Made by a program: the position numbers and the translations under genes. DNA of 64,000 nucleotides from Pseudomonas sp. N3-W (GTDB lineage: Bacteria; Pseudomonadota; Gammaproteobacteria; Pseudomonadales; Pseudomonadaceae), in contig NZ_CP103965.1 in assembly GCF_024970185.1 (NCBI RefSeq), positions 926,001 to 990,000 on the forward strand. Reading direction: 5' to 3'. Under the pieces are notes generated by a model, which was given only the letters and a program-made list of their open reading frames with translations, did not search any database and had not been told where the DNA came from. Shown here piece by piece: positions 23,161-34,852 of the stretch. How positions within the stretch are numbered: position 1 is the first letter of the stretch; every line of letters starts with the position of its first letter.

Positions 23161-23793
23161 GTGGCCCGTTCCAAGACAAGCCTTAAATGGCTGCAAGAAC
23201 ATTTCAACGACCCATTCGTCAAAATGGCGCAAAAGGACGGGTATCGCTCCCGTGCCAGCTACAAACTGCTTGAGATCCAGGAAAGAGACCGTCTGATCCG
23301 TCCGGGCATGAGTGTGATCGACCTGGGCGCTGCTCCGGGTGGTTGGTCCCAGGTGACCAGTCGTCTGATTGGTGGGCAAGGTACACTGATCGCTTCCGAC
23401 ATCCTGGAAATGGACAGCATCCCTGATGTGACCTTCATTCAGGGCGATTTCACCGAGGACGCCGTGCTGGCGCAGATTCTCGAGGCTGTCGGAAAAAACG
23501 AGGTGGACCTTGTGATTTCCGATATGGCCCCCAATATGAGTGGATTGGCGTCTGTTGATATGCCGCGATCGATGTTCCTGTGCGAGTTGGCACTGGATCT
23601 TGCAACCAGGGTGTTGAAGCCGGGTGGTGATTTCTTGATCAAGGTCTTCCAGGGTGAAGGCTTCGACGAGTACCACAAGAGCGTTCGCAAGCAGTTCGAG
23701 AAGGTCACGACGCGCAAGCCTAAATCGTCGCGCGACCGTTCTCGCGAGCAGTACCTGCTGGGCCGTGGTTTCCGTGGTCGCAGCGAGGAGTAA
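23161..23793 (+). CDS. rlmE: 23S rRNA 2'-O-methyltransferase RlmE (RrmJ/FtsJ)
   Basis: A 210-residue SAM-dependent enzyme that methylates the 2'-OH of U2552 in 23S rRNA, a late large-subunit step. The Rossmann motif is [14 protein letters not shown]. The catalytic K-D-K-E tetrad is visible as Lys in SYKLLE, Asp in [11 protein letters not shown], Lys in [12 protein letters not shown] and the following Glu region. The start is GTG, preceded by CGAGGTGGCC. It lies upstream of ftsH, the conserved ftsJ-ftsH order. Confidence 0.96.
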   Translation: MARSKTSLKWLQEHFNDPFVKMAQKDGYRSRASYKLLEIQERDRLIRPGMSVIDLGAAPGGWSQVTSRLIGGQGTLIASDILEMDSIPDVTFIQGDFTEDAVLAQILEAVGKNEVDLVISDMAPNMSGLASVDMPRSMFLCELALDLATRVLKPGGDFLIKVFQGEGFDEYHKSVRKQFEKVTTRKPKSSRDRSREQYLLGRGFRGRSEE

Positions 23794-23984
23794 GAGGTTT
23801 TTCGACCGGGGCGATAGGTTTTTCGTATTTCGCCCCGTGAGCATTAGCGAATATTGTGTAGAAAGTGTTTCACAAAGGGTTACAGACGGCGCCTGCCAGA
23901 GCCGTAGGTAATGTAGTAAGTTAGGCCGGTGAATATCATGCGAAGCGCGCGCCAGTAGCGGAGCTTGCTTCAGAGGGTAGTTAA

Positions 23985-25904
23985 TTGAACGATATGGCAA
24001 AGAATCTGATCCTGTGGTTGATCATCGCGGCTGTCCTGGTGACAGTGATGAACAACTTCTCCAGCCCTAACGAGCCGCAGACCCTCAACTATTCCGACTT
24101 CATCCAGCAGGTCAAGGATGGCAAGGTCGAGCGCGTAGCCGTGGATGGCTATGTGATTACCGGCAAGCGCAACGATGGCGACAGCTTCAAGACCATTCGT
24201 CCGGCAATCCAGGACAACGGTCTGATCGGCGACCTCGTGGACAACCACGTCGTGGTCGAAGGCAAGCAGCCTGAACAGCAAAGCATCTGGACTCAGCTCC
24301 TGGTTGCGAGCTTCCCGATTCTGGTGATCATCGCCGTGTTCATGTTCTTCATGCGACAGATGCAGGGCGGTGCTGGTGGCAAGGGCGGACCGATGAGCTT
24401 CGGCAAGAGCAAGGCGCGCCTGCTCTCCGAAGATCAGGTGAAAACCACCCTGGCTGACGTTGCAGGTTGCGACGAAGCCAAGGAAGAAGTCGGCGAGCTG
24501 GTCGAGTTCCTGCGCGATCCAGGCAAGTTCCAGCGTCTGGGCGGTCGCATTCCTCGCGGCGTACTGATGGTCGGTCCTCCGGGTACCGGTAAAACCTTGT
24601 TGGCCAAGGCGATTGCCGGTGAAGCCAAGGTGCCGTTCTTCACCATTTCCGGTTCCGACTTCGTCGAAATGTTCGTCGGTGTCGGTGCCAGCCGTGTTCG
24701 TGACATGTTCGAGCAGGCCAAGAAGCACGCGCCGTGCATCATCTTCATCGATGAAATCGACGCCGTCGGTCGCCACCGTGGTGCCGGCATGGGCGGTGGT
24801 CATGACGAGCGCGAGCAGACGCTCAACCAGTTGCTGGTAGAGATGGACGGCTTTGAAATGAATGACGGCATTATCGTCATTGCCGCTACCAACCGTCCTG
24901 ACGTACTGGACCCAGCTTTGCTGCGTCCGGGTCGTTTCGACCGTCAGGTTGTGGTGGGGCTGCCGGACATTCGTGGTCGCGAACAGATTCTCAAGGTTCA
25001 CATGCGCAAAGTGCCGATGGGTGACGATGTCGCTCCGGCCGTGATCGCTCGTGGTACACCGGGTTTCTCCGGTGCTGACCTCGCCAACCTGGTCAACGAG
25101 GCGTCGTTGTTTGCTGCTCGTACTGGCAAGCGCGTCGTCGAGATGAAAGAGTTTGAGTTGGCCAAAGACAAAATCATGATGGGCGCCGAGCGCAAATCCA
25201 TGGTCATGTCTGAAAAAGAGAAACAGAACACCGCTTATCATGAAGCCGGCCACGCAATCGTCGGTCGTGTCGTGCCCGAGCATGATCCGGTCTACAAAGT
25301 GTCGATCATTCCGCGCGGTCGTGCGCTGGGTGTGACCATGTTCCTGCCGGAAGAAGATCGCTACAGTCTGTCCAAGCGTGCACTGATCAGTCAGATCTGC
25401 TCGCTGTACGGCGGTCGTATTGCTGAAGAGATGACCCTGGGCTTTGACGGCGTCACCACCGGTGCTTCCAACGACATCATGCGCGCCAGCCAGATTGCGC
25501 GGAACATGGTGACCAAGTGGGGCCTGTCGGAAAAACTCGGTCCTTTGATGTACGCCGAAGAAGAGGGCGAAGTGTTCCTTGGTCGCGGTGGCGGTGGTCA
25601 GAGTGCAAGCTTCTCTGGTGAGACGGCCAAGCTGATCGACTCTGAAGTGCGCAGCATCATTGACCAGTGCTACGGCACGGCCAAGCAGATCCTCACGGAT
25701 AACCGTGACAAGCTCGACGCCATGGCGGATGCCTTGATGAAGTACGAAACGATCGACGCCGATCAAATCGACGACATCATGGCGGGTCGCACGCCTCGCG
25801 AACCTCGCGACTGGTCGGGTGGCACGGGTACTTCCGGAACGCCTCCGGTAGTGCAGGATCCGCGTCCGGAAGCACCGATTGGCGGTCCGGCTGCTGACGT
25901 ATAA
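23985..25904 (+). CDS. ftsH: ATP-dependent zinc metalloprotease FtsH
   Basis: A 639-residue membrane AAA protease. Two N-terminal transmembrane helices flank a short periplasmic domain (about 4-25 and 103-124). Walker A is GPPGTGKT at 197-204, Walker [12 protein letters not shown], the SRH RPGRFDR, and the zinc site HEAGH at 419-423. It degrades misfolded membrane proteins and regulators such as sigma-32 and LpxC in enterics. The start is taken as TTG ([10 protein letters not shown]), with AGAGGG seven bases upstream; ATG three codons later is too far from that site. The gap before it holds a GGGGCGA/TCGCCCC hairpin after rlmE. Confidence 0.97.
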   Translation: MNDMAKNLILWLIIAAVLVTVMNNFSSPNEPQTLNYSDFIQQVKDGKVERVAVDGYVITGKRNDGDSFKTIRPAIQDNGLIGDLVDNHVVVEGKQPEQQSIWTQLLVASFPILVIIAVFMFFMRQMQGGAGGKGGPMSFGKSKARLLSEDQVKTTLADVAGCDEAKEEVGELVEFLRDPGKFQRLGGRIPRGVLMVGPPGTGKTLLAKAIAGEAKVPFFTISGSDFVEMFVGVGASRVRDMFEQAKKHAPCIIFIDEIDAVGRHRGAGMGGGHDEREQTLNQLLVEMDGFEMNDGIIVIAATNRPDVLDPALLRPGRFDRQVVVGLPDIRGREQILKVHMRKVPMGDDVAPAVIARGTPGFSGADLANLVNEASLFAARTGKRVVEMKEFELAKDKIMMGAERKSMVMSEKEKQNTAYHEAGHAIVGRVVPEHDPVYKVSIIPRGRALGVTMFLPEEDRYSLSKRALISQICSLYGGRIAEEMTLGFDGVTTGASNDIMRASQIARNMVTKWGLSEKLGPLMYAEEEGEVFLGRGGGGQSASFSGETAKLIDSEVRSIIDQCYGTAKQILTDNRDKLDAMADALMKYETIDADQIDDIMAGRTPREPRDWSGGTGTSGTPPVVQDPRPEAPIGGPAADV

Positions 25905-25912
25905 GGCTTGAA

Positions 25913-26764
25913 ATGATTTCTGTTCAGTCCTCGACCCGGTTGCCGTGCGGCAACCGGGTTCTTGATTTGGCCCAGACGCATGTCATGGGCATTCTCAATG
26001 TCACCCCTGATTCCTTTTCTGATGGTGGTCGTTACAGCCAGCTCGATGCGGCCCTGCGCCACGCTGAAGCAATGGTGGCGGCCGGCGCGACGCTGATTGA
26101 TGTCGGCGGTGAGTCGACACGGCCAGGCGCCAGGGTGGTTTCGCCACTTGAAGAGCTGGAGCGAGTCGCACCGATCGTCGAGCTGATCAATCGCGAACTG
26201 GATGTCATCATCTCGGTCGATACGTCCACGCCAGCGGTCATGCGCGAAACTGCGCGACTGGGGGCGGGCTTGATCAATGACGTGCGCTCGTTGCGTCGCG
26301 ATGGTGCTCTGGATGCTGCTGCTGCCACTGGCCTGCCGGTGTGCCTGATGCACATGCTCGGCGAGCCGGGCGACATGCAGGACAATCCGCAATACCAGAA
26401 CGTGACTGAGCAAGTGGGTGAGTTTCTCGCCGAGCGCATGGCTCAATGCGCGTCGGTGGGTATTGCGGCTGAGCGGATCATTCTGGATCCGGGTTTCGGT
26501 TTCGCCAAAACCCTGCAGCACAATCTAAGCTTGTTCAAGCATATGGAAGCCCTGCATGCCTTGGGGCGCCCCCTGTTGGTCGGGGTGTCACGCAAGAGCA
26601 TGATCGGGCAGGCATTGAATCGCCCGGTGGGAGATCGCCTGTTTGGTGGTCTGGCGCTTGCGGCACTGGCATCGGTCAAGGGTGCGCGTATATTACGCGT
26701 CCATGATGTGGCCGAAACAGTCGACGTAGTGCGGATGATCGCTGCGGTGGAATCAGCCGAATAA
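25913..26764 (+). CDS. folP: Dihydropteroate synthase
   Basis: A 283-residue TIM-barrel enzyme joining p-aminobenzoate to the pterin in folate synthesis, and the target of sulfonamides. Both family signatures are visible: [17 protein letters not shown] near the N-terminus and [11 protein letters not shown]. Later come [17 protein letters not shown] and the phosphate site DPGFGFAKT. It starts eight bases after ftsH, in the conserved ftsH-folP-glmM order, so shared transcription is likely. Confidence 0.96.
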   Translation: MISVQSSTRLPCGNRVLDLAQTHVMGILNVTPDSFSDGGRYSQLDAALRHAEAMVAAGATLIDVGGESTRPGARVVSPLEELERVAPIVELINRELDVIISVDTSTPAVMRETARLGAGLINDVRSLRRDGALDAAAATGLPVCLMHMLGEPGDMQDNPQYQNVTEQVGEFLAERMAQCASVGIAAERIILDPGFGFAKTLQHNLSLFKHMEALHALGRPLLVGVSRKSMIGQALNRPVGDRLFGGLALAALASVKGARILRVHDVAETVDVVRMIAAVESAE

Positions 26765-26780
26765 GAATGATGGAGTACCT

Positions 26781-28118
26781 ATGACTAAAAAATACTTTGG
26801 CACCGACGGCATTCGTGGTCGTGTCGGTGAATACCCGATTACTCCAGACTTCATGCTCAAGCTTGGCTGGGCTGCGGGCATGGCTTTCCGCAAAATGGGC
26901 GCCTGCAAGGTGTTGGTCGGCAAGGACACTCGCATCTCGGGCTACATGTTCGAGTCGGCACTTGAGGCCGGGCTGACGTCGGCAGGTGCTGATGTGATGC
27001 TCCTGGGGCCGATGCCGACCCCGGCCATTGCCTATCTGACGCGCACTTTCCATGCCGAAGCCGGCATCGTGATCAGTGCTTCGCACAATCCGCACGATGA
27101 CAACGGCATCAAGTTTTTCTCCGGCAAAGGGACCAAGCTTCCGGATGAGCTTGAGTTGATGATCGAAGAGCTGCTCGATACGCCCATGACGGTGGTCGAG
27201 TCGAGCAAGATCGGTAAAGTGTCACGAATCAACGACGCCTCCGGTCGTTATATCGAGTTCTGCAAAAGCAGTGTTCCGACCGGAACCAGTTTTACCGGTT
27301 TGAAAGTGGTGATCGACTGCGCTCACGGTGCGACCTACAAGGTGGCGCCAAGCGTCTTCCGTGAGCTGGGCGCCGAGGTTGTCGTCTTGTCCGCTCAGCC
27401 CAATGGCCTGAACATCAATGAAAATTGTGGTTCGACCCATATGGGGCAGTTGCAGGCTGCTGTATTGGCCGAGCACGCGGACCTGGGTATCGCCTTTGAT
27501 GGTGATGGCGACAGGGTTCTGATGGTGGATCACACTGGAGCCATCGTTGATGGTGACGAGTTGCTGTTCATCATTGCTCGTGATCTGCACGAGCGCGGCA
27601 AATTGCAAGGCGGTGTGGTCGGAACGCTGATGAGTAACCTGGGGCTGGAGCTGGCCTTGGCCGATCTGGGAATTCCATTCATACGTGCCAACGTCGGCGA
27701 CCGTTACGTGATCGCCGAGCTGCTGGAGCGCAACTGGGTGGTCGGTGGTGAGAACTCGGGGCATGTCGTTTGCTTCAATCACACCACGACCGGCGATGCG
27801 ATCATCGCCGCGTTGCAGGTGTTGATGGCGTTGAAGGCTCGCTCCGAAGGGCTGGCCCAGACCCGCCAGGCGCTGCGCAAGTGCCCGCAGGTACTGATCA
27901 ATGTGCGTTTCGGCGGTGGTGCGAGCCCCCTCGATCACTCATCGGTCAAGGAAGCCAGCGAGCGAGTTACGCAAGCAATGGCAGGTCGCGGCCGCGTGTT
28001 GTTGCGCAAGTCCGGGACAGAGCCACTGGTGCGGGTCATGGTCGAAGGCGAGGACGAAACACAGGTTCGTGGTTACGCCGAAGAGCTGGCAAAACTGGTA
28101 ACTGAAGTTTCTGCCTGA
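26781..28118 (+). CDS. glmM: Phosphoglucosamine mutase
   Basis: A 445-residue alpha-D-phosphohexomutase that converts glucosamine-6-phosphate to glucosamine-1-phosphate for UDP-GlcNAc. It begins [19 protein letters not shown]. The phosphorylated serine is Ser101 in [13 protein letters not shown]. The Mg site is [10 protein letters not shown], the sugar loop GGENSGHVV and the phosphate-binding tail [12 protein letters not shown]. It follows folP after 16 bases. Confidence 0.97.
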   Translation: MTKKYFGTDGIRGRVGEYPITPDFMLKLGWAAGMAFRKMGACKVLVGKDTRISGYMFESALEAGLTSAGADVMLLGPMPTPAIAYLTRTFHAEAGIVISASHNPHDDNGIKFFSGKGTKLPDELELMIEELLDTPMTVVESSKIGKVSRINDASGRYIEFCKSSVPTGTSFTGLKVVIDCAHGATYKVAPSVFRELGAEVVVLSAQPNGLNINENCGSTHMGQLQAAVLAEHADLGIAFDGDGDRVLMVDHTGAIVDGDELLFIIARDLHERGKLQGGVVGTLMSNLGLELALADLGIPFIRANVGDRYVIAELLERNWVVGGENSGHVVCFNHTTTGDAIIAALQVLMALKARSEGLAQTRQALRKCPQVLINVRFGGGASPLDHSSVKEASERVTQAMAGRGRVLLRKSGTEPLVRVMVEGEDETQVRGYAEELAKLVTEVSA

Positions 28119-28184
28119 ATTCGGCTTGCCAGCCATGATTGTGTTGGGTAACATCTGCGCCCACTTTGACCGACGAGGTACAGC

Positions 28185-28940
28185 ATGCGTCGCACTATGG
28201 TAGCTGGTAACTGGAAGATGCACGGTACCCGCGCCAGCGTCGCTGAGCTGATCAACGGCCTTCGTCATCTGGCCTTGCCAAGCGGTGTTGATGTCGCGGT
28301 ATTCCCGCCTTGCTTGTATATCAATCAAGTGATTGATGGCTTGAAAGGCAAGTCGATTTCGGTCGGCGCGCAGAACTCTGCGGTGGAATCCATGCAAGGC
28401 GCATTGACCGGTGAAATTGCACCGAGTCAGCTGGTGGATGCAGGTTGTTCCCTGGTTCTTGTCGGGCATTCCGAACGCCGCCAGATCATGGGTGAGCGAG
28501 ACGGCATGCTGAATCGCAAGTTCGCAGCGGCACAGGCATGTGGCTTGATTCCGGTGTTGTGCATAGGGGAAACCCTGGAGCAGCGCGAAGCAGGGAAAAC
28601 TCTTGAGGTTGTCGGGCGTCAGCTGGGCAGTATCATCGAGGAGCTGGGTGTAGGTGCCTTTGCAAAGGCAGTAATTGCTTACGAGCCGGTCTGGGCCATT
28701 GGCACCGGGCTGACTGCTTCGCCGCAACAGGCGCAGGATGTGCACGCAGCCATTCGCGCTCAGTTGGCGGCAGAGAATTCTGAGGTCGCACGAGGTGTGC
28801 GGCTTCTATACGGCGGCAGCGTGAAGGCGGCCAATGCGGTCGAACTGTTCGGCATGCCGGATATCGATGGGGGGCTCATTGGTGGAGCTTCCCTGAATGC
28901 AGATGAGTTCGGTGCGATTTGTCGCGCCGCGGGAAACTGA
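28185..28940 (+). CDS. tpiA: Triosephosphate isomerase
   Basis: A 251-residue TIM barrel interconverting dihydroxyacetone phosphate and glyceraldehyde-3-phosphate. Catalytic residues are Lys11 in AGNWKMHG, His95 in VGHSERR and Glu167 in [11 protein letters not shown]; the phosphate loop is [11 protein letters not shown]. It starts 66 bases after glmM and ends four bases before secG. Confidence 0.98.
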   Translation: MRRTMVAGNWKMHGTRASVAELINGLRHLALPSGVDVAVFPPCLYINQVIDGLKGKSISVGAQNSAVESMQGALTGEIAPSQLVDAGCSLVLVGHSERRQIMGERDGMLNRKFAAAQACGLIPVLCIGETLEQREAGKTLEVVGRQLGSIIEELGVGAFAKAVIAYEPVWAIGTGLTASPQQAQDVHAAIRAQLAAENSEVARGVRLLYGGSVKAANAVELFGMPDIDGGLIGGASLNADEFGAICRAAGN

Positions 28941-28944
28941 AAAA

Positions 28945-29328
28945 ATGCTGGAAACAGTCGTAGTCGTTTTTCATCTGCTGGGTGCATTGGGCGTAGTTGC
29001 TCTGGTATTGCTGCAGCAGGGTAAAGGTGCGGATGCTGGCGCGTCTTTCGGAGCAGGTGCTTCAAATACTGTGTTCGGAAGCCAAGGTTCCTCTACCTTT
29101 CTTAGTAAGTTTACTGCTATACTTGCCGCAGGTTTTTTCATAACCAGCTTAGGGTTAGGTTACTTTGCTAAAGAGAAAGCTCACCAGCTGACTCAAGTAG
29201 GTTTGCCAAATCCAGCGGTTCTGGAAGTTCCAAAGCAAAAACCGGCTTCTGATGATGTACCGGTGCTTCAAGAGCAAAAGTCGGCTACTCCAGCGACTGA
29301 CGTGCCTCCAGCTCAAGAGCAAAAGTAA
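28945..29328 (+). CDS. secG: Protein translocase subunit SecG
   Basis: A 127-residue SecG. It has two transmembrane helices: [20 protein letters not shown] and the segment after [13 protein letters not shown]. Between them is the conserved [20 protein letters not shown] loop. It is an accessory subunit of the SecYEG channel. The hydrophilic tail is Pro/Gln/Lys-rich and contains a repeated [11 protein letters not shown] / PPAQEQK motif. The start [10 protein letters not shown] lies four bases after tpiA; a longer frame inside tpiA is rejected. tRNA-Leu follows in 22 bases without a terminator. Confidence 0.95.
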   Translation: MLETVVVVFHLLGALGVVALVLLQQGKGADAGASFGAGASNTVFGSQGSSTFLSKFTAILAAGFFITSLGLGYFAKEKAHQLTQVGLPNPAVLEVPKQKPASDDVPVLQEQKSATPATDVPPAQEQK

Positions 29329-29350
29329 GAAGGGTTTCAAACGTAGTATT

Positions 29351-29436
29351 GCCGAGGTGGTGGAATTGGTAGACACGCAACCTTGAGGTGGTTGTGCCCA
29401 TAGGGTGTAGGGGTTCGAGTCCCCTTCTCGGTACCA
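29351..29436 (+). tRNA. tRNA-Leu (anticodon GAG)
   Basis: An 86-base cloverleaf with acceptor GCCGAGG pairing with CTCGGT before the encoded CCA, and a long variable arm typical of tRNA-Leu. The anticodon stem is CAACC/GGTTG with loop TTGAGGT, giving anticodon GAG (reads CUC/CUU). The T-loop GGTTCGAGTCC is present. It is just downstream of secG and probably processed from that transcript. Confidence 0.96.
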
Positions 29437-29447
29437 ATTATCAGGAG

Positions 29448-29470
29448 AGCCCGCTGTTGCGGGCTTTCTT
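29448..29470 (+). terminator. Intrinsic terminator after tRNA-Leu
   Basis: AGCCCGC-TGTT-GCGGGCT is followed by TTCTT, 11 bases after the tRNA CCA end. It closes the secG/tRNA-Leu transcript. Confidence 0.85.
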
Positions 29471-29487
29471 GTAGGTGGAAGGTTACA

Positions 29488-29516
29488 TTGACCCTGTCAG
29501 GGATCGGTCGTATACT
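29488..29516 (+). promoter_or_regulatory. Sigma-70 promoter for tRNA-fMet
   Basis: TTGACC, a 17-base spacer and TATACT, followed by a GC-rich discriminator (TCCGCCCC). It is near consensus and lies 16 bases before the mature tRNA 5' end. A GC-rich discriminator is typical of stringently controlled stable-RNA promoters. Confidence 0.88.
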
Positions 29517-29532
29517 TCCGCCCCAGCTTTGT

Positions 29533-29609
<77 letters not shown>

Positions 29610-29617
29610 GTTTAAAG

Positions 29618-29639
29618 AGCCCCTTTTAAGGGGCTTTTT
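29618..29639 (+). terminator. Intrinsic terminator after tRNA-fMet
   Basis: AGCCCC-TTTTAA-GGGGCT with a T5 tract, nine bases after the tRNA. It should end most transcripts from the tRNA promoter. Confidence 0.88.
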
Positions 29640-29656
29640 GTTAGCTGGACACTTTC

Positions 29657-29707
29657 AACGCCGCTGTTCGACGGCGTTTCAAGGATGGGCGTTTCGCCCA
29701 TTTTTTT
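29657..29707 (+). terminator. Tandem hairpins in the rimP leader, second with T7 (possible attenuator)
   Basis: First hairpin AACGCCG/CGGCGTT (29657-29678). Second hairpin ATGGGCG-TTT-CGCCCAT (29685-29701) runs into a T7 tract. It ends 40 bases before the rimP start. Since the tRNA already has a terminator, this one may attenuate the rimP-nusA-infB operon. Confidence 0.75.
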
Positions 29708-29747
29708 ATTTTGCACAGCATGCACATACATGCACGAGGGGGTTCAG

Positions 29748-30206
29748 GTGTCGAGCAAGCTAGAAGAGTTGCAGGCCTTGCTGGCCCCGGTGGTCGTGGC
29801 CCTAGGCTATGAATGCTGGGGTATTGAGTTTTCGGCTCAGGGTCGTCACTCAATGTTGCGTGTTTATATCGATAAGGAAGGCGGCGTACTGGTGGACGAT
29901 TGTGCCATCGTGAGCCGTCAGATCAGCGGTGTTCTGGATGTTGAAGATCCGATCGCCGTTGAATACACCCTTGAAGTTTCCTCGCCTGGCATGGAACGCC
30001 CACTGTTCACTCTTGAGCAGTTTGCAAAATTTGCCGGTGAACAAGTGAAGATCAAGCTGCGTTCGCCTTTTGAAGGTCGACGCAACTTTCAGGGCCTTCT
30101 GCGCGGTGTAGAAGAGCAGGACATCGTGGTGCAGGTTGAAGACCATGAGTTCCTGTTGCCGATCGATATGATCGACAAGGCCAACATTATTCCCAGTTTT
30201 GACTGA
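29748..30206 (+). CDS. rimP: Ribosome maturation factor RimP
   Basis: A 152-residue protein needed for 30S subunit maturation. It begins (GTG) [15 protein letters not shown], then [34 protein letters not shown] and [13 protein letters not shown], all diagnostic. The C-terminal SH3-like part follows with [14 protein letters not shown]. The GTG start is preferred for homology and for the GAGGGGG site upstream; an ATG six codons earlier is possible. First protein gene of the nusA operon. Confidence 0.96.
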   Translation: MSSKLEELQALLAPVVVALGYECWGIEFSAQGRHSMLRVYIDKEGGVLVDDCAIVSRQISGVLDVEDPIAVEYTLEVSSPGMERPLFTLEQFAKFAGEQVKIKLRSPFEGRRNFQGLLRGVEEQDIVVQVEDHEFLLPIDMIDKANIIPSFD

Positions 30207-30253
30207 GACGCGGATCCCGCGGATCCAATGGCTTGCGAAAGGCGAGGCGTACG

Positions 30254-31735
30254 ATGAGCAAAGAAGTACTGCTGGTTGTTGAGTCGGTATCCAATGAAAA
30301 GGGCGTACCGGCAAACGTAATTTTTGAGGCGCTGGAGCTGGCTCTGGCCACTGCTACCAAAAAGCGTTTTGAGGACGAAGTCGATCTGCGTGTGGAAATC
30401 AATCGCCACACTGGTGCTTACGAGACATTCCGTCGCTGGACGGTCGTCGAAGAAGCAGACCTGGACGATCCGGCCATCGAAACCTGGCCAAGCAAGGTTG
30501 CCGAAACGCATCCTGGTGCCAAGGTGGGTGATGTAGTCGAAGAAAAAATCGAATCCATCGAGTTCGGTCGCATCGCTGCACAGACTGCCAAGCAAGTCAT
30601 CGTGCAGAAAGTACGCGAAGCCGAGCGCGCTCAAGTTGTTGACGCTTATCGCGAGCGCCTTGGGGAAATCATCTCCGGCACCGTGAAAAAAGTCACCCGC
30701 GACAACGTGATCGTCGACCTGGGCAACAACGCTGAAGCGTTGCTGGCTCGTGAAGACATCATTTCTCGCGAAACTTTCCGGGTTGGCGTGCGCTTGCGTG
30801 CGTTGCTCAAGGAAATCCGCACCGAGAACCGCGGCCCGCAGCTGATCCTGTCGCGTACCGCGCCGGAAATGCTGATCGAGTTGTTCCGCATCGAAGTGCC
30901 GGAAATCGCTGAAGGCCTGATCGAAGTAATGGCGGCGTCCCGTGATCCGGGTTCGCGTGCCAAGATCGCGGTCCGCTCCAAGGACAAACGCATTGATCCG
31001 CAGGGCGCTTGCATCGGTATGCGCGGTTCGCGCGTCCAGGCAGTGTCGGGCGAGTTGGGCGGTGAGCGTGTGGACATCGTCCTGTGGGACGATAACCCGG
31101 CTCAGTTCGTGATCAATGCAATGTCGCCGGCAGAAGTGGCGGCAATTATCGTTGACGAAGATGCCCATGCAATGGACATCGCCGTTGGCGCAGACAATCT
31201 TGCTCAGGCCATCGGTCGCGGTGGTCAGAACGTGCGTCTGGCTAGCCAGTTGACTGGCTGGACCCTGAACGTGATGACCGAATCGGACATCCAGGCTAAG
31301 CAGCAAGCAGAAACCGGCGACATCCTGCGCAACTTCATCGACGAGCTGGAAGTCGACGAAGACCTGGCACAGGTGCTGGTAGATGAAGGCTTCACCAGCC
31401 TGGAAGAGATTGCCTACGTACCGCTGGAAGAAATGCTCAACATCGACGGCTTTGACGAAGAAACCGTCAACGAGCTTCGCGCTCGTGCCAAGGATCGTTT
31501 GTTGACCAAAGCCATCGCTACTGAGGAAAAGCTGGCAGACGCCCATCCGGCCGAAGACCTGCTCTCGCTTGAGGGTATGGACAAGGATTTGGCGATGGAA
31601 CTGGCGGTGCGCGGCGTAATTACCCGCGAAGACCTGGCCGAGCAGTCTATTGACGACCTGCTCGACATCGACGGCATTGACGATGATCGTGCCGGCAAGT
31701 TGATCATGGCCGCCCGAGCCCACTGGTTCGAGTAA
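30254..31735 (+). CDS. nusA: Transcription termination/antitermination factor NusA
   Basis: A 493-residue factor that binds RNA polymerase and affects pausing, termination and antitermination. In order: the N-terminal RNAP-binding domain (1-130), S1 ([20 protein letters not shown]), KH1 and KH2 ([21 protein letters not shown] and [15 protein letters not shown]). Two acidic C-terminal helix-hairpin repeats follow (EELDIDGF-like [12 protein letters not shown], and [15 protein letters not shown]). The start [11 protein letters not shown] is chosen over an ATG seven codons upstream. Confidence 0.97.
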   Translation: MSKEVLLVVESVSNEKGVPANVIFEALELALATATKKRFEDEVDLRVEINRHTGAYETFRRWTVVEEADLDDPAIETWPSKVAETHPGAKVGDVVEEKIESIEFGRIAAQTAKQVIVQKVREAERAQVVDAYRERLGEIISGTVKKVTRDNVIVDLGNNAEALLAREDIISRETFRVGVRLRALLKEIRTENRGPQLILSRTAPEMLIELFRIEVPEIAEGLIEVMAASRDPGSRAKIAVRSKDKRIDPQGACIGMRGSRVQAVSGELGGERVDIVLWDDNPAQFVINAMSPAEVAAIIVDEDAHAMDIAVGADNLAQAIGRGGQNVRLASQLTGWTLNVMTESDIQAKQQAETGDILRNFIDELEVDEDLAQVLVDEGFTSLEEIAYVPLEEMLNIDGFDEETVNELRARAKDRLLTKAIATEEKLADAHPAEDLLSLEGMDKDLAMELAVRGVITREDLAEQSIDDLLDIDGIDDDRAGKLIMAARAHWFE

Positions 31736-31762
31736 TTAGGCGCGGCCTGAGGAGAGAAGTGC

Positions 31763-34288
31763 ATGACGCAAGTCACGGTGAAACAACTGGCCGATGAGGT
31801 CAAAACACCGGTAGAGCGCCTGTTGCAGCAGATGCGTGAGGCAGGTCTGCCGCACACCGCCGCCGAAGAACATGTGACTGACAGTGAGAAGCAATCTTTG
31901 CTGACTCACTTGAAAAGCAGCCACAAGGCGAAAGTGGAAGAACCACGCAAGATCACGCTGCAGCGTAAAACCACCAGCACCCTGCGGGTTGCTGGCAGCA
32001 AAAGCATCAGCGTTGAAGTCCGCAAAAAGAAAGTTTTCGTACAGCGTAGCCCGGAAGAAATTGAAGCCGAACGCAAGCGTGAACTGGAAGAGCGTCGCGC
32101 AGTAGAAAATGCTGCCCGTCAGAAGGCTGAAGAAGAAGCCAAGCGTCGCGCCGAAGAAGAAGCGCGTCGCCAGCCTGCTGCTGCGCAAAACGCTACTACC
32201 GACGCTGTCGCGGCTCCTGCTGCAGTTGCCGAACCTGTGCGTGAAAGCGCGCCGGTGGCTGCTGCACCAGCACCGTCTGCCGACGTTCGTAACAAGCAGA
32301 ACGAACAGCGCCGTCCGGACAAACCACGTGCCGACGATAACAATCGTCGTGGCAGTGGCGATGGTGAGCGCAAAAACGCTCCGCATCGTGCTTCGGTCAA
32401 AGAGAAGGCGCCTGCTCCACGTGTTGCGCCACGTACTACCGACGAAGAAAGCGATGGCTTCCGTCGTGGTGGTCGCGGCAAGGCCAAGCTGAAGAAACGC
32501 AACGCTCACGGTTTCCAGAGCCCAACCGGCCCTGTTGTGCGCGAAGTGAAGATCGGCGAGACCATCACTGTTGGCGATCTCGCCCAGCAGATGTCGGTCA
32601 AGGCTGCTGAAATCATCAAGTTCATGTTCAAACTGGGTACCCCGGCGACCATCAACCAGGTTCTCGATCAGGAAACTGCTCAACTTGTGGCTGAAGAGTT
32701 GGGCCACAAAGTGACCCTGGTCAGCGACACCGCCCTGGAAGATTCCCTGGCCGAGTCCCTGAAATTTGAAGGCGAGACGTTCTCCCGTGCACCGGTTGTG
32801 ACCGTAATGGGCCACGTTGACCACGGTAAGACATCGCTGCTCGACTACATCCGTCGTGCCAAGGTAGCGGCTGGCGAAGCCGGCGGTATCACCCAGCACA
32901 TCGGTGCGTACCACGTTGAAACTGATCGCGGCATGGTCACTTTCCTCGATACCCCGGGTCACGCTGCGTTTACCGCAATGCGTGCTCGTGGTGCCAAGGC
33001 GACTGACATCGTGATCCTGGTCGTTGCAGCGGACGACGGCGTAATGCCGCAGACCATTGAAGCTGTCCAGCATGCCAAGGCTGCAGGCGTTCCACTGGTT
33101 GTTGCAGTGAACAAAATCGACAAGCCGGGCGCTGATCTCGATCGCATCCGTAGCGAACTGTCGGTTCACGGCGTGACCTCGGAAGAGTGGGGCGGCGACA
33201 CCCCGTTCGTATCGGTTTCGGCGAAAGTCGGTACTGGCGTGGACGAGCTGCTCGAAGCTGTTCTGCTGCAAGCTGAAGTTCTGGAACTCAAGGCAACTCC
33301 GTCGGCCCCAGGTCGTGGTGTTGTGGTTGAATCGCGTCTCGACAAGGGCCGTGGCCCGGTTGCGACGGTTCTGGTTCAAGACGGTACCCTGCGCCAAGGC
33401 GACATGGTCCTGGTCGGTTCGAACTATGGCCGTGTACGTGCCATGCTCGACGAGAACGGCAAGCCAATCAAAGAAGCCGGTCCTTCCATCCCTGTCGAGA
33501 TTCTCGGCCTGGACGGTACTCCGGACGCTGGCGACGAGATGAGCGTTGTTGCCGACGAGAAGAAAGCCCGTGAAGTGGCTCTGTTCCGTCAAGGCAAGTT
33601 CCGCGAAGTCAAACTGGCCCGCGCTCACGCTGGCAAGCTTGAAAACATCTTCGAGAACATGGGCCAGGAAGAGAAGAAGACGCTTAACATCGTCCTCAAA
33701 TCCGACGTCCGTGGTTCGCTGGAAGCGTTGAACGGCGCCTTGAACGGCCTGGGTAACGACGAAGTGCAAGTGCGTGTTGTCGGTGGCGGTGTCGGTGGTA
33801 TCACTGAGTCCGACGCCAACCTGGCACTGGCCTCCAACGCTGTACTGTTCGGCTTCAACGTGCGTGCCGATGCTGGCGCTCGCAAGATCGTCGAGCAGGA
33901 AGGTCTGGATATGCGTTACTACAACGTGATCTACGACATCATCGAAGACGTCAAGAAAGCCCTCACCGGTATGCTGGGCAGCGATGTTCGCGAGAATATC
34001 CTGGGTACTGCTGAAGTGCGTGACGTGTTCCGTTCGCCGAAGTTTGGCGCGATCGCCGGTTGCATGGTTATCGAAGGTGTTGTTCACCGTAACCGTCCAA
34101 TCCGTGTACTGCGTGAAGACATCGTTATCTTCGAAGGCGAGCTGGAATCCCTGCGCCGCTTCAAGGATGACGCTTCCGAAGTACGTGCCGGCATGGAATG
34201 CGGTATCGGCGTGAAGAGCTACAACGACGTCAAAGCTGGCGACAAGATCGAAGTCTACGAGAAGGTTCAGGTTGCTCGCAGCCTCTAA
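31763..34288 (+). CDS. infB: Translation initiation factor IF-2
   Basis: An 841-residue GTPase that brings initiator tRNA to the 30S subunit. It has an N-terminal IF2 domain ([20 protein letters not shown]), a long charged and Ala/Arg-rich helical linker (about 90-250) and a second N domain. The G domain starts near residue 345, with [20 protein letters not shown] and NKIDKPGAD. Domains II-IV end in [17 protein letters not shown]. It shares an operon with an initiator tRNA upstream, a functional pairing. Internal starts for shorter IF-2 forms, known in enterics, were not resolved. Confidence 0.98.
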   Translation: MTQVTVKQLADEVKTPVERLLQQMREAGLPHTAAEEHVTDSEKQSLLTHLKSSHKAKVEEPRKITLQRKTTSTLRVAGSKSISVEVRKKKVFVQRSPEEIEAERKRELEERRAVENAARQKAEEEAKRRAEEEARRQPAAAQNATTDAVAAPAAVAEPVRESAPVAAAPAPSADVRNKQNEQRRPDKPRADDNNRRGSGDGERKNAPHRASVKEKAPAPRVAPRTTDEESDGFRRGGRGKAKLKKRNAHGFQSPTGPVVREVKIGETITVGDLAQQMSVKAAEIIKFMFKLGTPATINQVLDQETAQLVAEELGHKVTLVSDTALEDSLAESLKFEGETFSRAPVVTVMGHVDHGKTSLLDYIRRAKVAAGEAGGITQHIGAYHVETDRGMVTFLDTPGHAAFTAMRARGAKATDIVILVVAADDGVMPQTIEAVQHAKAAGVPLVVAVNKIDKPGADLDRIRSELSVHGVTSEEWGGDTPFVSVSAKVGTGVDELLEAVLLQAEVLELKATPSAPGRGVVVESRLDKGRGPVATVLVQDGTLRQGDMVLVGSNYGRVRAMLDENGKPIKEAGPSIPVEILGLDGTPDAGDEMSVVADEKKAREVALFRQGKFREVKLARAHAGKLENIFENMGQEEKKTLNIVLKSDVRGSLEALNGALNGLGNDEVQVRVVGGGVGGITESDANLALASNAVLFGFNVRADAGARKIVEQEGLDMRYYNVIYDIIEDVKKALTGMLGSDVRENILGTAEVRDVFRSPKFGAIAGCMVIEGVVHRNRPIRVLREDIVIFEGELESLRRFKDDASEVRAGMECGIGVKSYNDVKAGDKIEVYEKVQVARSL

Positions 34289-34360
34289 CTCGCGCACTTC
34301 AAGGGCCACGGCGAGCCGCTGCATGCAAGTGCGCGGCACGGCGTCAGGACTCTAAACGCA

Positions 34361-34393
34361 ACGCCCGGTCTGGCTTTTGTCAGGCCGGGCGTT
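34361..34393 (+). other. Strong hairpin between infB and rbfA
   Basis: AACGCCCGG with its complement, extended by three more pairs to about 13 bp, over an eight-base loop. Only TTTG follows, so it may be a weak terminator or processing site; rbfA still follows 55 bases later. Confidence 0.6.
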
Positions 34394-34447
34394 TGCCGCT
34401 TTCAGACCCCACGGGTTTCACCGTGAGGCAGTAACAGGTAACAAGAC

Positions 34448-34849
34448 ATGGCAAAAGAATACAGCCGTACCCAACGTATCGGCGATCAGATGCAGCGTGA
34501 GCTGGCACAGCTGATCCGTCGTGAAGTCAAAGACCCGCGCGTCGGCCTGGTCACCATTACCGCTGTTGAAGTCAGCCGTGACGTCGGTCACGCCAAGATC
34601 TTCATCACCGTGATGGGCCAGGACAGCGCTGAAGACATCGCGCAAAGCATCAAGGTGCTCAACTCCGCCGCCGGCTTCCTGCGCATGCAGTTGGCTCGTG
34701 AGATGAAGTTGCGCAGCGTTCCACAGTTGCACTTCCACTACGACGAAAGCGTCGTGCGTGGCGCGCACCTGTCGGCCCTGATCGAGCGTGCGGTGGCTGA
34801 AGACAATCAGCACCCGGAAGCGGCTGAACCCGAAGACGCCAAGGAGTAA
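34448..34849 (+). CDS. rbfA: 30S ribosome-binding factor RbfA
   Basis: A 133-residue KH-fold protein for late 30S maturation. It begins [20 protein letters not shown], with [19 protein letters not shown] and [15 protein letters not shown] as family blocks. An acidic tail ([10 protein letters not shown]) ends it. It is three bases upstream of truB. Confidence 0.97.
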   Translation: MAKEYSRTQRIGDQMQRELAQLIRREVKDPRVGLVTITAVEVSRDVGHAKIFITVMGQDSAEDIAQSIKVLNSAAGFLRMQLAREMKLRSVPQLHFHYDESVVRGAHLSALIERAVAEDNQHPEAAEPEDAKE

Positions 34850-34852
34850 TCG

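Noticed and set aside
31736..34339. 867-codon frame antisense to infB
   Set aside because: Shadow frame of a highly biased gene; composition is not protein-like.
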